From Motilimonas cestriensis (GTDB lineage Bacteria; Pseudomonadota; Gammaproteobacteria; Enterobacterales; CBDFNC01), in contig NZ_JAIMJA010000004.1 of assembly GCF_021295315.1 (NCBI RefSeq), positions 62,001-126,000 of the forward strand: DNA of 64,000 nt, in the 5' to 3' direction. The position numbers and the translations under genes are program-made. A model generated the notes under the pieces. The model had not been told where the DNA came from and searched no databases. It saw only the letters and a list, made by a program, of their open reading frames with translations. Below are positions 1-7,587 of the stretch, piece by piece. Numbering within the stretch: position 1 is the stretch's first letter; each line of letters starts with the position of its first letter.

Positions 1-32
1 AACGACTAACGCGCAAACAAGGGAACCTAAGC

Positions 33-137
33 ATGATGTACCCGCAGATTGTTAATAATCTTGTATCAAACGCAATGAATTTAGCACAAGAGCTTGATGA
101 GCCACTTGTCACTGCCGATATCGTTAAGGAGTGTTAA
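33..137 (+). CDS. Small hypothetical protein, 34 aa, Mu-like element
   Basis: A short frame runs from ATG at 33 to TAA at 135-137 and encodes a protein beginning MMYPQIVNNLVSN. A GGGAACC stretch just upstream could be a ribosome site but is not convincing. Its last codons contain the AAGGAG ribosome site of the next gene, so it is tightly packed with that gene. No family was recognised. It may be a true small gene or the upstream member of the same translational unit. Confidence 0.35.
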   Translation: MMYPQIVNNLVSNAMNLAQELDEPLVTADIVKEC

Positions 138-139
138 TC

Positions 140-385
140 ATGGATCGGATGGATCAGGTTTTTCAGCAAGCTCTCAACAAGCACGGCGACATGATGCTTG
201 ACAGTAGCAGCGGGCTCAATAATGTCAAATTAGGCCTAGAGTCATTGGAGTTGATCACTCAATTCATCGAAATATCAAATGGCTTGCACGACATTTTCCC
301 CACGTCGCTGGCTCAGATGTTGACTAATGTGCAGATGATGCTGCATATCGGTATCGATCAAATCACCGCGCATACGACGGCATAG
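140..385 (+). CDS. Small alpha-helical protein, 81 aa, first of two tandem paralogs
   Basis: I chose ATG 140 because AAGGAG at 126-131 lies at good spacing; the frame is also open from a GTG at 131. The protein starts MDRMDQVFQQ and looks entirely helical, with no signal peptide or membrane segment. It is clearly paralogous to the next gene: both share a G-x-x-S-L-E/D-x-I-x-Q-x-I-E-x-S-x-G-L-H-D core, followed by a P-x-x-x-A-x-x-L-x-N stretch. I do not recognise the family. The position inside the Mu-like element suggests a phage accessory protein, but nothing shows a function. Confidence 0.6.
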   Translation: MDRMDQVFQQALNKHGDMMLDSSSGLNNVKLGLESLELITQFIEISNGLHDIFPTSLAQMLTNVQMMLHIGIDQITAHTTA

Positions 386-437
386 TTTGGCTCACGGCTG
401 CATAACGATGACAATGCACCTAATAGGAATACTACGA

Positions 438-671
438 ATGGAAAGTGGATTAGAAAAAGCAGTGTTAACTAACTGCCATAGCGTTTTTTACTCTCATGGT
501 ATGGAAAACATCAGAGCAGGGATTGATTCCCTTGAAATCATCATACAGATGATTGAAACATCGCCCGGCTTACATGATATGTCGCCAAAAGCGATGGCTA
601 AAATACTCATGAATATCGAAATGCTACTGAATGTGGGATTTGACCAAATGAAGGCGCAAACAACAAATTAG
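438..671 (+). CDS. Small alpha-helical protein, 77 aa, second of two tandem paralogs
   Basis: ATG 438 follows a TAGGAAT ribosome-site-like stretch and gives MESGLEKAVL, which aligns with the N-terminus of the preceding paralog. The frame is open further upstream from a TTG at 387, but that would overrun the spacing and extend beyond the paralog. The shared core (SLEIIIQMIETSPGLHD here) marks a tandem gene duplication followed by divergence. A hairpin terminator at 686-730 closes this small operon. Function unknown. Confidence 0.6.
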   Translation: MESGLEKAVLTNCHSVFYSHGMENIRAGIDSLEIIIQMIETSPGLHDMSPKAMAKILMNIEMLLNVGFDQMKAQTTN

Positions 672-685
672 CCATGAGCGCCTGA

Positions 686-730
686 GCGCCATTGTAAGCA
701 GTTTTATCACTTCAGCTTACGATGGCGCAT
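686..730 (+). terminator. Hairpin terminator after the paralogous small genes
   Basis: A 14-bp stem (686-699 with 715-728, GCGCCATTGTAAGC against GCTTACGATGGCGC, one G-U pair) has a 15-base loop and is followed by ATTTAAAAA rather than a clean T-run. It lies 15 bases after the stop of the gene ending at 671. The rest of the 672-987 gap shows only a short direct repeat, TTTAAACAGGG twice at about 760-781, and no gene. Confidence 0.6.
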
Positions 731-987
731 TTAAAAATAGTTGAACAAATCTGACGCGATTTAAACAGGGTTTAAACAGGGTTTGGTTTTGATGCGTGGC
801 TAGAGGGGGCATTTTCGTTTCATTGCTGTAAATTTGCTGCTCAGAATAGGTTGCCATTTCCCCTCCGCCATTTTTAAGACCAAAGTAAAGGGAACCTTGT
901 GGGGTTTACTTGCCCTACTCCATTGAGTGGGGCATTAAAGGTATGGCATGAATTTAGCGCTGGCGAATGATGGCGCGGTTTTGTCGT

Positions 988-1554
988 TCAGGCTTGCTCT
1001 TTAATGATGTTAATGCCGTTTTCTTGCAACACCTTTGAGGCATAGTCCATATAATCTTTTAAACCATCACCCAAAAAATATTCTTGCACGGCCATTAAGG
1101 TCTTGCTTTGCTCTTGAGGTGCAGATGCATACTCAGTATCTGTTTTAGCCATTTCTTCTGAGCCTTTCAGTAAATCCTCAGCCAACGCAACCATGTCAAT
1201 TTTTTCATCCATCTTAATTTTTCCGGTATGGGTAAGAACGAGTAAACTAGCACTCAAATTACTCAAACCTATGCTGTCGGAAAGTTCAATTTCTCCATTC
1301 TTTTGCCGATCAATATTAATCGTTCTCATATCTCTATTTATGGAAAAAAATTCATCCGGTGACATGTTGTGTGCATCAATTTCCCCTCTACTTAACAATG
1401 ATGTGTAAGAAGAAAATCTTTCATCTGGTTTTAGGGCTAAAGAGGTTGATGAGGCCGTGTTCTCAGTCATGCCCCCCTTTATTGGCGCACTACTATTTTC
1501 TAACATTTTTAGATTTTGTTGCATTGCGGGAAGTAAAGCACCTGAAATATCCAT
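988..1554 (-). CDS. Hypothetical protein, about 188 aa, helical, prophage cargo
   Basis: The frame is open to a TTG at 1575 (195 aa), but the first ATG is at 1554, giving MDISGALLPAMQQ. Neither start has a good ribosome site, so the start is uncertain. The protein is acidic in its C-terminal half, has no cysteines, no signal peptide and no obvious membrane span, and looks mostly helical. It is transcribed opposite to the surrounding phage genes, as lysogenic cargo genes often are. I do not recognise a family; an extension-free cytoplasmic or injected protein would both fit. Confidence 0.5.
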   Translation of the reverse strand: MDISGALLPAMQQNLKMLENSSAPIKGGMTENTASSTSLALKPDERFSSYTSLLSRGEIDAHNMSPDEFFSINRDMRTINIDRQKNGEIELSDSIGLSNLSASLLVLTHTGKIKMDEKIDMVALAEDLLKGSEEMAKTDTEYASAPQEQSKTLMAVQEYFLGDGLKDYMDYASKVLQENGINIIKEQA

Positions 1555-1632
1555 TACAGCACCCAATATTGACAAAGGAGTTATTAATGATAGTTTATAT
1601 CAAGTTGTTATAAAAATCACCAAGGAGCCATA

Positions 1633-2070
1633 ATGAAATACATACTTACTGCTGCTTTGCTATCAATTGCCAGCTCACAAGCCTTCGCCGACACACCCAC
1701 TGAAGGTGAAACGGTTAGCCCTGAAATGCTAGAAGCTATTGCTCAGTCTGCTGATAGTAGAAGTGCTTTTCGCACCTGTTTAACTCTGTCTTCAACGAGT
1801 TATGAAAGAGTGACTGATGAAAAGTTGGTCGGGAAATTCACTGTTAGTCCTGAATGTGCGAGAAAGGTTCAATCATACTCTGTCGTCAGTAATGATTCGG
1901 GTGCAAATTTCAGAATTTCGCTTGTCGACTCTAATGGGCAAGTTGTTCGTGCAAGTAGTTATGCTGTAGCTGCTTATCCTGCTTCAGGGACATATTTTTG
2001 GATTGTTAAAAATTTAGGATATGGTGACGGCACTGGCCGTTTTGTTTCAGAAACCCGCCACACGCGGTAG
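1633..2070 (+). CDS. Secreted hypothetical protein, 145 aa, prophage cargo
   Basis: ATG 1633 follows a good AAGGAG site. Residues 1-19 form a classic Sec signal peptide (MKYILTAALLSIASSQAFA) with cleavage expected after AFA. The mature part of about 126 residues has two cysteines, near residues 49 and 75, that could form one disulfide, and a beta-rich second half. It starts 58 bases beyond the divergent neighbour and is followed by its own terminator, so it is an autonomous unit. An exported protein within a Mu-like element suggests a lysogenic-conversion gene. No family recognised. Confidence 0.65.
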   Translation: MKYILTAALLSIASSQAFADTPTEGETVSPEMLEAIAQSADSRSAFRTCLTLSSTSYERVTDEKLVGKFTVSPECARKVQSYSVVSNDSGANFRISLVDSNGQVVRASSYAVAAYPASGTYFWIVKNLGYGDGTGRFVSETRHTR

Positions 2071-2103
2071 TGCTTGACTGAATAACATGTTATTTCATGG
2101 CGT

Positions 2104-2136
2104 TAAAGCGGTTCATTATTGAGCCGTTTTTGTTTT
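2104..2136 (+). terminator. Rho-independent terminator after the secreted cargo gene
   Basis: The stem CGGTTC (2109-2114) pairs with GAGCCG (2121-2126, one G-U pair) and flanking AAAG/TTTTT extends it; the T-rich tail TTTTTGTTTT follows directly. The remaining gap to 2691 (about 550 bases) shows no convincing gene; the minus-strand frame at 2434-2646 lacks a ribosome site and family features. Confidence 0.6.
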
Positions 2137-2691
2137 GCGAACTGTTAATCTTAGATCCTTCTGCCTTGATGTTATCCCCCGGAACTTCACATACAGAACG
2201 GCTCATGTTCAACGAGCTGCTTTTTGATGTTAAAGACTCAAGGTCAACACATTTGGTACTTACCCCCCTGTAAGCTCGTGATTTTTACACTGCATATTTC
2301 TCGAACATTTTGCTGATATCCCTCCCGCTTGACTTGCATTAAAACGCGCTAGTCTCAACAAAATCCCCACTCTGACATTATGTGTAACGTGTTTTAGTGC
2401 AAACGCATTGAAGCATTAATTCGCTGATGTTGCTCAGAGGGTATGAGGTAAATAGGTTGACGCAATACCTTTACTTAAGCCCTTCCTGTTAACAATGGCG
2501 TTACGGGGCCATTGACTTACTGAAAATGAAATGGCCAAGCTGAAGGTCGTCAGTGATCGCTGAGTAGCAAGCCAAAACGCTCGGTTCAACCAATGAGTCA
2601 ACGGCCTAATAAAGCAAACTAACAACATTGACGGCGGTGACATCATTAAAGGGTTGTCGCCTAATTAAATCCAATTCTAAAGGTATAAATC

Positions 2692-3600
2692 ATGACCATG
2701 GTTACCGCACCACAACTTTCGTCCCTTTTTACGGGCTTTCAGGTTCATTTTACACACGGGTTAAGCGCCGCTGCGCCGCAATACACCAAGATTGCCACCG
2801 TCATCAAATCAACGTCTAAAAGTAACAGTTATGGCTGGCTAGGCAAATTTCCATCACTGAAAAAATGGCTAGGTGAGCGCCAAATACTATCAATGACCGC
2901 CCATAGCTATGAAATTACCAATGAAGACTACGAAGCGACGGTAGGCGTAGATCGCAATGACATTGAAGATGACGAACTTGGCATTTACGAGCCTTTGTTT
3001 CAAGAAATGGGGCATTCCGCTGCTATCCACCCTGACGAGTTGGTGTTTGGGTTATTGTCTGCGGGTTTTCACACGCCTTGTTACGATGGCAAACCCTTCT
3101 TTGATCTTGCTCATCCAGTGGCTGAAAACGTGGATGGAACGGGGGTAATCATCGATACCGCCAATATGATAGTGGATCCTGATTATCTTGGCTTACCTTG
3201 GTTTTTGCTTGATACGTCACGAGTCATCAAACCCATCATTTATCAAGAGCGCACGGCCCCGCAATTGGTCAAAATGGACAGCGCTGAAGATGAAGCCGTG
3301 TTCATGAAAAAAGAGTTTCGTTATGGCGTGGATAAACGCTGTGCGGTCGGGTTTGGTTTTTGGCAAATGGCCTTTGCCATGCAAAAACCACTGAACGCTG
3401 ACTCGCTTTGGGAAGCCATTGAAGCGATGCGCGCCATTAAGGGCGATGGTGATAAGAAGCTCGGCATGAAAGCCACCACTTTAGTGGTGCCTGCTGCGCT
3501 TGAAAAAGAAGCCACCCGCTTACTTAAGCGTAAACAGGATGCAGGTAGCTCGAACGAGCTAAACGGGCGGATTGAATTACTGGTTGCTGATCATCTCTAA
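2692..3600 (+). CDS. Mu-like major head subunit gpT
   Basis: This 302-residue protein follows the Mu gpT family along its whole length. The N-terminal region contains an L-F-T-G-F-Q/H-G-L-S-A-A-P-Q-Y-T-K-I-A block, then YGWLGKFPSLKKW, a GIYEPLFQEMG block, PCYDGKPFFD-x-x-HPV, the QERTAPQLV stretch, FGFWQMA and a C-terminal V-A-D-H-L. Mu gpT is about 305 aa, so this copy appears complete and intact. It would form the capsid shell. No gpI protease/scaffold, portal or terminase gene is adjacent, which is unusual. ATG 2692 has a weak AAAGG site; a second ATG at 2698 is possible. Confidence 0.9.
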   Translation: MTMVTAPQLSSLFTGFQVHFTHGLSAAAPQYTKIATVIKSTSKSNSYGWLGKFPSLKKWLGERQILSMTAHSYEITNEDYEATVGVDRNDIEDDELGIYEPLFQEMGHSAAIHPDELVFGLLSAGFHTPCYDGKPFFDLAHPVAENVDGTGVIIDTANMIVDPDYLGLPWFLLDTSRVIKPIIYQERTAPQLVKMDSAEDEAVFMKKEFRYGVDKRCAVGFGFWQMAFAMQKPLNADSLWEAIEAMRAIKGDGDKKLGMKATTLVVPAALEKEATRLLKRKQDAGSSNELNGRIELLVADHL

Positions 3601-3679
3601 CCCAAAAACTAACGCCTTTAAAAAACGGTTAATGGCGTATTTAACACGGGTTTTAAAGGTCGTTTAGAGGAGCAACACC

Positions 3680-3814
3680 ATGCCAATTGACATCGAGCAT
3701 CAAGCTGCCGAGCGCTTAACCCAAGATGAGAAAAAAGTAGCGCGGGCACTGGGGCTAACGTATGCCGAGTATATCCACCAACGAGAGGACATGGAGCCAT
3801 TAGATGACGGTTAA
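3680..3814 (+). CDS. Small phage protein, 44 aa
   Basis: ATG 3680 has an AGAGGAG-type ribosome site 6 bases upstream, and the frame ends in TAA at 3812-3814. The protein (starts MPIDIEHQAA) is acidic and helical, with a ...LGLTYAEYIHQRE... segment resembling small head-region proteins of Mu-like phages, though I cannot assign a family. It sits 79 bases after gpT and is probably cotranscribed with it. Its stop overlaps the start of the next candidate gene. Confidence 0.55.
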   Translation: MPIDIEHQAAERLTQDEKKVARALGLTYAEYIHQREDMEPLDDG

Positions 3815-3947
3815 ATCTGAACAAGCGGCGCGGTGTCGCGCCAAGCGTTTAAACCGCACCAAGCGGATCGTATCAAGCAGCGTGAAAGCCGCTGCGTATT
3901 TTGAAATATTTTTTAACAAAAAGAGAGCCCATTATGACCACAGTTGA
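3804..3947 (+). CDS. Candidate small basic protein, 47 aa
   Basis: ATG 3804 lies within the last codons of the preceding small gene (11-base overlap) and the frame ends in TGA at 3945-3947, overlapping the start of the next gene by 14 bases. The product, starting MTVKSEQAAR, is strongly basic (R/K-rich) and could bind nucleic acid. Overlaps at both ends are typical of phage gene packing, but the lack of a distinct ribosome site and of a known family leaves this doubtful. Confidence 0.3.
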   Translation: MTVKSEQAARCRAKRLNRTKRIVSSSVKAAAYFEIFFNKKRAHYDHS

Positions 3948-4491
3948 ACGCATTAATGCCTATAAAGCCGCGCTAGCCGAAAAGAACGCCGTTAGTACGG
4001 AGTTTTTCTTACTACGCGATACCCGAGCGCCAGAATTAGAAGTGCGCGCCCAACAAGCTCGCCACACAGTGAATATGGCCGAGCAAACACTCGCAAGCAC
4101 TTATGATGATGCTGCCTTTGCACAGGCAAAAACAGCACTTGAAGACGCAAAAGCCAGCGAACGTGATGCACAGCTAATGCTAAATAACGTCAATACACGC
4201 CTTAAAAGCTTGCAAGGAGTGGTGATCCCGCAACTCACTGCCGCCCTAGAGCAAGCCAAAAAGAGCATGTGGCAAGCGAAATACGATGAAGTGTTCGCAG
4301 CATTACCCGAACTGCCCAATGACATCAAATTAGCTGTTGAACAACTTGCCGCGATCAAGCTGAATGTTGACCCGTACACCACCACAATAATGGACGTAGG
4401 CCAAGCCATCACGGACAAATTTGGCAAGCCGGAGCAAAGTCAAATTGCCACAATTGATGTTCAACTGCGCGTTGATATGGGGATTGCATAA
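3934..4491 (+). CDS. Coiled-coil phage protein, 185 aa, unrecognised
   Basis: ATG 3934 is preceded by an AAAAAGAGAG ribosome site; the longer frame from a TTG at 3901 is less likely. The N-terminal two thirds are rich in A, E, K, Q and L with heptad-like periodicity and should form long helices or a coiled coil. The C-terminal 50 residues are mixed. It follows the head gene and ends three bases before the Mor-family gene. A scaffold-like or assembly role is possible from composition and place only; no family was recognised. Confidence 0.6.
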   Translation: MTTVERINAYKAALAEKNAVSTEFFLLRDTRAPELEVRAQQARHTVNMAEQTLASTYDDAAFAQAKTALEDAKASERDAQLMLNNVNTRLKSLQGVVIPQLTAALEQAKKSMWQAKYDEVFAALPELPNDIKLAVEQLAAIKLNVDPYTTTIMDVGQAITDKFGKPEQSQIATIDVQLRVDMGIA

Positions 4492-4494
4492 GCC

Positions 4495-5235
4495 ATGACC
4501 GAGTCTTTGTCTCTTCATCGACAGTGCAACACTGCTAAGACCGAGCAACAAGCGGTGGTGGTGTTGCTGCAAAGTGAGCACCTCATGCTACAACATTTTG
4601 GTTTTTCAAATGGGGTTAGCCAAGAATATGCTCAGGTTGCATTACGTGCATTAGCGGAGTGTGTCAGCCGTCGTACAAAAGTATTTCCGTCACTGATGAG
4701 AGTGAGAAATGCATTGCGAAATCGTATGGTCATTGAAGAGGCCAAGGCGCGGCCAAAAAAGCTGATTGGCAAAAAGTACAACATTAGTGAGCTATATGTT
4801 TATCGAATAGTGTCAGAGCAAGCGCGGTATCAATCGCTTTTGTTGCTAACGGATGTGAGGAGTTTAGCATTGGATAATATCAGTGATTTAAAAGTTGCAG
4901 CTGGAGTGGACACGCATTTCTGGCCATCATCCTTGGTCGAGATGGCCGACGTACTGCAACATGCATGTCGTCAAAAGCTAAGCCTGCCAGAAGAGCAAGT
5001 AGAGCTGATAGCTAAAACCACTATCTTGGCGCTCGCCTCTCATTTTGGCGGGCGTAATTTCTACCTGCCAAGCGGTAAGGGCTTAGAAACAGCACTGCGT
5101 CATGATCTTATTTATCACCTTTCATCTGAGTTATCGGTTTCAGAGATAGGGGAAAAATTTGAGCTTAGTGATAATGCGGTCCGCCATATTATCAAAAAGC
5201 AAAAATTGATTAGAAGCGACATAGCGCCCGTCTAG
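4495..5235 (+). CDS. Mor/C-family transcription activator with two tandem Mor-like domains
   Basis: Residues about 169-237 match the Mor family (phage Mu middle/late activators Mor and C): an L-A-S-H-F-G-G-R-x-x-Y-L-P-S-G start, a T-A-L-R-H-D-L-I-Y segment, then a C-terminal helix-turn-helix (EIGEKFELSDNAVRHIIKKQ). Residues about 43-110 repeat the pattern in degenerate form (LRALAECVSRR, FPSLMRVRNALRNR, then KKYNISELYVYRIVSEQ). Mor proteins are normally about 130-140 aa dimers, so 246 aa with two domains looks like an internal duplication, a covalent dimer. It probably activates promoters of the element. It starts just after the coiled-coil gene and ends at a strong terminator. Confidence 0.75.
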   Translation: MTESLSLHRQCNTAKTEQQAVVVLLQSEHLMLQHFGFSNGVSQEYAQVALRALAECVSRRTKVFPSLMRVRNALRNRMVIEEAKARPKKLIGKKYNISELYVYRIVSEQARYQSLLLLTDVRSLALDNISDLKVAAGVDTHFWPSSLVEMADVLQHACRQKLSLPEEQVELIAKTTILALASHFGGRNFYLPSGKGLETALRHDLIYHLSSELSVSEIGEKFELSDNAVRHIIKKQKLIRSDIAPV

Positions 5236-5261
5236 TGGCACGGTCACATAACGCAAATACA

Positions 5262-5292
5262 AAGGCTAACGCGACAATGGTTAGCCTTTTTA
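5262..5292 (+). terminator. Strong rho-independent terminator
   Basis: A perfect 9-bp stem AAGGCTAAC (5262-5270) and GTTAGCCTT (5280-5288) with a 9-base loop runs into TTTTATTG. It ends the transcript coming from the gpT/Mor region and argues against any gene starting at 5293. Confidence 0.85.
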
Positions 5293-5424
5293 TTGCCCAT
5301 TAGGGCGCGGTTACCAATTCGCATCGATAAGGTCACTTTGCAAAGATGCATAGCCAATGACAAGACGCTTGAATGTGCTTGCTATTGCGATGTCGGTGAA
5401 CTTTTTAATCATGGGCAAGTAGCT

Positions 5425-5754
5425 ATGATTATATTCATTATGCTGTGTGGGTTGGTGCTGCCACTTCGTATATTGTTTAGGTGGCTTAGAGCCTATTATG
5501 GGTATCCACAAAGAGGCATTAAGCTTATAGTGACCTATCAAATGAGCGATAGTCACGAGCCATCACCGTCGGTGATAATTGATTGTGATGATCACTCTTC
5601 AGTGACGGAGTTGATTAGGCTTTTGAACACCCATAAGCAATTGACGATAGAAACCACCTACGCAAAGACTCGATTCAGTTTAACCCCTACGATAAACGCA
5701 CGTATAAGCGCCGTTAAAGGTGGTTTAAAGGCATTTTTATCTCGACATCGTTAG
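5425..5754 (+). CDS. Small membrane-anchored hypothetical protein, 109 aa
   Basis: The frame is open from 5293, but that is the tail of a terminator; the first ATG is 5425, giving MIIFIMLCGLVLPLRILF, an N-terminal transmembrane helix of about 17 residues followed by basic residues (inside-positive). The soluble part contains an acidic D-C-D-D-H-S segment and basic C-terminus. It is the last gene before the Mu-like right end. No family recognised; membrane exclusion or lysis accessory functions are possible but unsupported. Confidence 0.45.
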   Translation: MIIFIMLCGLVLPLRILFRWLRAYYGYPQRGIKLIVTYQMSDSHEPSPSVIIDCDDHSSVTELIRLLNTHKQLTIETTYAKTRFSLTPTINARISAVKGGLKAFLSRHR

Positions 5755-5809
5755 AGCTTGTATTGGGTTTATTGCGGCTAAAAAGATATCTTCGCGCAAT
5801 ATTCGCAAA

Positions 5810-5940
5810 AAAACGATTTATTCCACAAGAGCGAAAGGGGGTTGAAAAGGCGTTTTTGATGGAATTGTTTATCCATCATATGAAATGGTCTTAACTCGAT
5901 TTATCGTGTCTTTAGTCATCAATTTTCGCGCTTTAGATCA
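5810..5940. other. Mu-like right terminus (transposase-binding repeats, ends in CA at 5940)
   Basis: Read inward from 5940 on the minus strand the end begins TGATCTAAAG, has CGAAAA at positions 13-18 and CACGATAAAT at positions 33-42. As I remember the phage Mu right end, both blocks occur there at the same distances from its TG terminus. Further copies of the core occur inward: CGATTTAT at 5814-5821, GTTTATCC at 5867-5874 and CGATTTATCG at 5897-5906, as expected for several MuA-type binding sites. The host junction is 5940/5941 and the expected 5-base target duplication is TTAAA (5941-5945). The 5755-5932 gap is otherwise empty. Confidence 0.75.
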
Positions 5941-7453
5941 TTAAACTGAAAGCAAACTGCTGGCACTCGGGATAAGGGCGATTCAGTAAAGGGATTAATA
6001 GGTCTGTGCTTAACTGCTCACCAAAAGCGTGATTGTCAGCTAAGGCGGTGCTGGCAAAGGCCAAAACTGGTTGACATGTACTATTTTGCAACAGGGTGAG
6101 TAGGGCATCGGGGGCCTGATCCCATTGCTCAGGAAAGGCTTCCCCTCGTCCAGAGAATACTTGCTCGGGATGATAGCGCCAGCTTAAACCATTTTTGCTT
6201 TTACTAAAACTTGGATGATTGAGCCTGAGCAGGCCATTAAATGTTAAATATTTAGCAAATTCTTCATAGTGATTAACGGCGATTAATTGGCGTTGCCAGT
6301 TATCGTCATATTGAAAGATTTCAGACGTTTTCGCATTGTCACTATCGCTGTCATTAAATGCCAACAGAACTTGGGTGGCCATCACGACGAATGAGGGGCT
6401 TTGGCTGATGCCCAACTGTTTGAGAACTCGCCAGCTGCGACGGCGTAGATAATTTCTTGTTGCCTTAGAGTAAGCTAAACGAGAGTTTGTTTTTTTAAGT
6501 TCTTCCTGGACATTAATACGACCATGACGTGGATGGTAATAATAGCTCCAGTCTGCTGTAAAGTAATGCTTTTGCGTTTCAAAGCGATAGCTTAGTTGAG
6601 CAAATACGTCGGCATCTAATCTAAATTCAGACATTTTGAATAGGTAGCGCAGGCCCTTGAAGGTACCAGGCGCTAAGGGAATATCTTTTAACACACTCAC
6701 TAGAGCGGAGTGAGTCGCACGGCAATATTGAGCTTGTAGGTAACAGTGTTTCAATAATGCGTTGGCATCGCCATGTTTGCTAGCTTGGTCCAATTCAATA
6801 GTTAAACTTTCGACGCTTTGTAGCAAAGGGTTATTAGCTACGCCAGCATCGCGTATTAAACTGAGGGCGGTGTTTTCGTCGCTTAAGGCAAGACTCGCTT
6901 CAAGGGCTAAGGCGGCGAGATTTGGGTTTTTATGGCTTAAATAGGGGGTAATATTCGCTAGTTGGCTCTGATCGCCAATCCTGCCTATTGCCCACAGCAG
7001 GGAATAGTCTAGTTGCCAGTGATGACTACCTAGCAAAGTAACCAGATACTGAGCCACTTCACTGGATTGTTCTGGCGCTAAACGCCAAATTTGTCTGGCT
7101 TTTTGTTTAGGGTCTGACTCTTGCTGGATGCGCGAAAATAGGCTTGAAATGTGTTCTTGCTCTGTGACTTCGAGTCTCTCAAGTTGGTCGTGAGCGGCAG
7201 CATCTTGGCGATGCAAATAACCTTTATTGGTTTTTGATACCACCACACTACTATAGGTTTTTTCTGCTCTTTCGCGTTCAATAGGTAAGGGGGTTTTGGA
7301 GCCCTCTCGCAAGGTTTGTCCGCTACGGCCATAACGAAAATTCACTAAAAATCGGCGCTCAGAGGCGCTGTTTAGCTCTACTAAGTCGACTTCATAAACC
7401 TTATCAGAATTAGCTTGCTGGTAAACTAATCGGGCTTTTTTAATCAGCTTCAT
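5933..7453 (-). pseudogene. WGR-domain / HEAT-repeat protein, 3' end truncated by Mu-like insertion
   Basis: The N-terminal 75 residues form a WGR-type domain (VNFRYGRSG core), followed by a large helical HEAT-like region, the layout of MolR/YehF-like WGR proteins. Function in bacteria is poorly known; WGR domains bind nucleic acid in PARPs. Translation runs through ...QQFAFSL and then enters the prophage end: the final Met, Ile and stop codon (5933-5940) are encoded by the terminus of the Mu-like element. The native C-terminus is therefore missing here and should lie beyond the left end of the element. The 506-aa product may still be made. ATG 7453 begins MKLIKKARLV. Confidence 0.75.
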
Positions 7454-7587
7454 TATAATGACCTTGCTGCTAGAGAATCAAAACGAAGTCAAGATAGCAT
7501 GTTTTTAAATGAATTTAATATTGAAAAACAGGGCTTTATTATCTAGTTCACAAATGTAGGAACTATCCAGCGGGGTGGAGGAACAAA

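Larger units (their letters stand above)
1..5940. mobile_element. Right part of a Mu-like transposable prophage or Mu-derived element (left end outside window)
   Basis: The stretch holds a Mu gpT-type major head protein (2692-3600), a Mor-family regulator (4495-5235), several tiny closely packed genes, and at 5940 a Mu-type right terminus. Host sequence resumes at 5941 inside a WGR-domain gene. The rest of the element must lie left of position 1, so the boundary at 1 is only the window edge. The gene order is not that of Mu: the head gene sits close to the right end with no protease, portal, sheath or tail genes beside it. It could be a decayed prophage, a rearranged one, or a satellite-like element; the window cannot decide. 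Confidence 0.8.

Noticed and set aside
2434-2646. Minus-strand frame of 70 codons before gpT
   Set aside because: No ribosome site, no family likeness and unlikely composition.
4101-4427. Antisense frame of 108 codons
   Set aside because: It is a mirror of the coiled-coil gene, with serine/alanine-rich shadow composition.
5293-5424. Possible longer N-terminus for the small membrane protein
   Set aside because: The region begins in the tail of a strong terminator and has no ATG or ribosome site.
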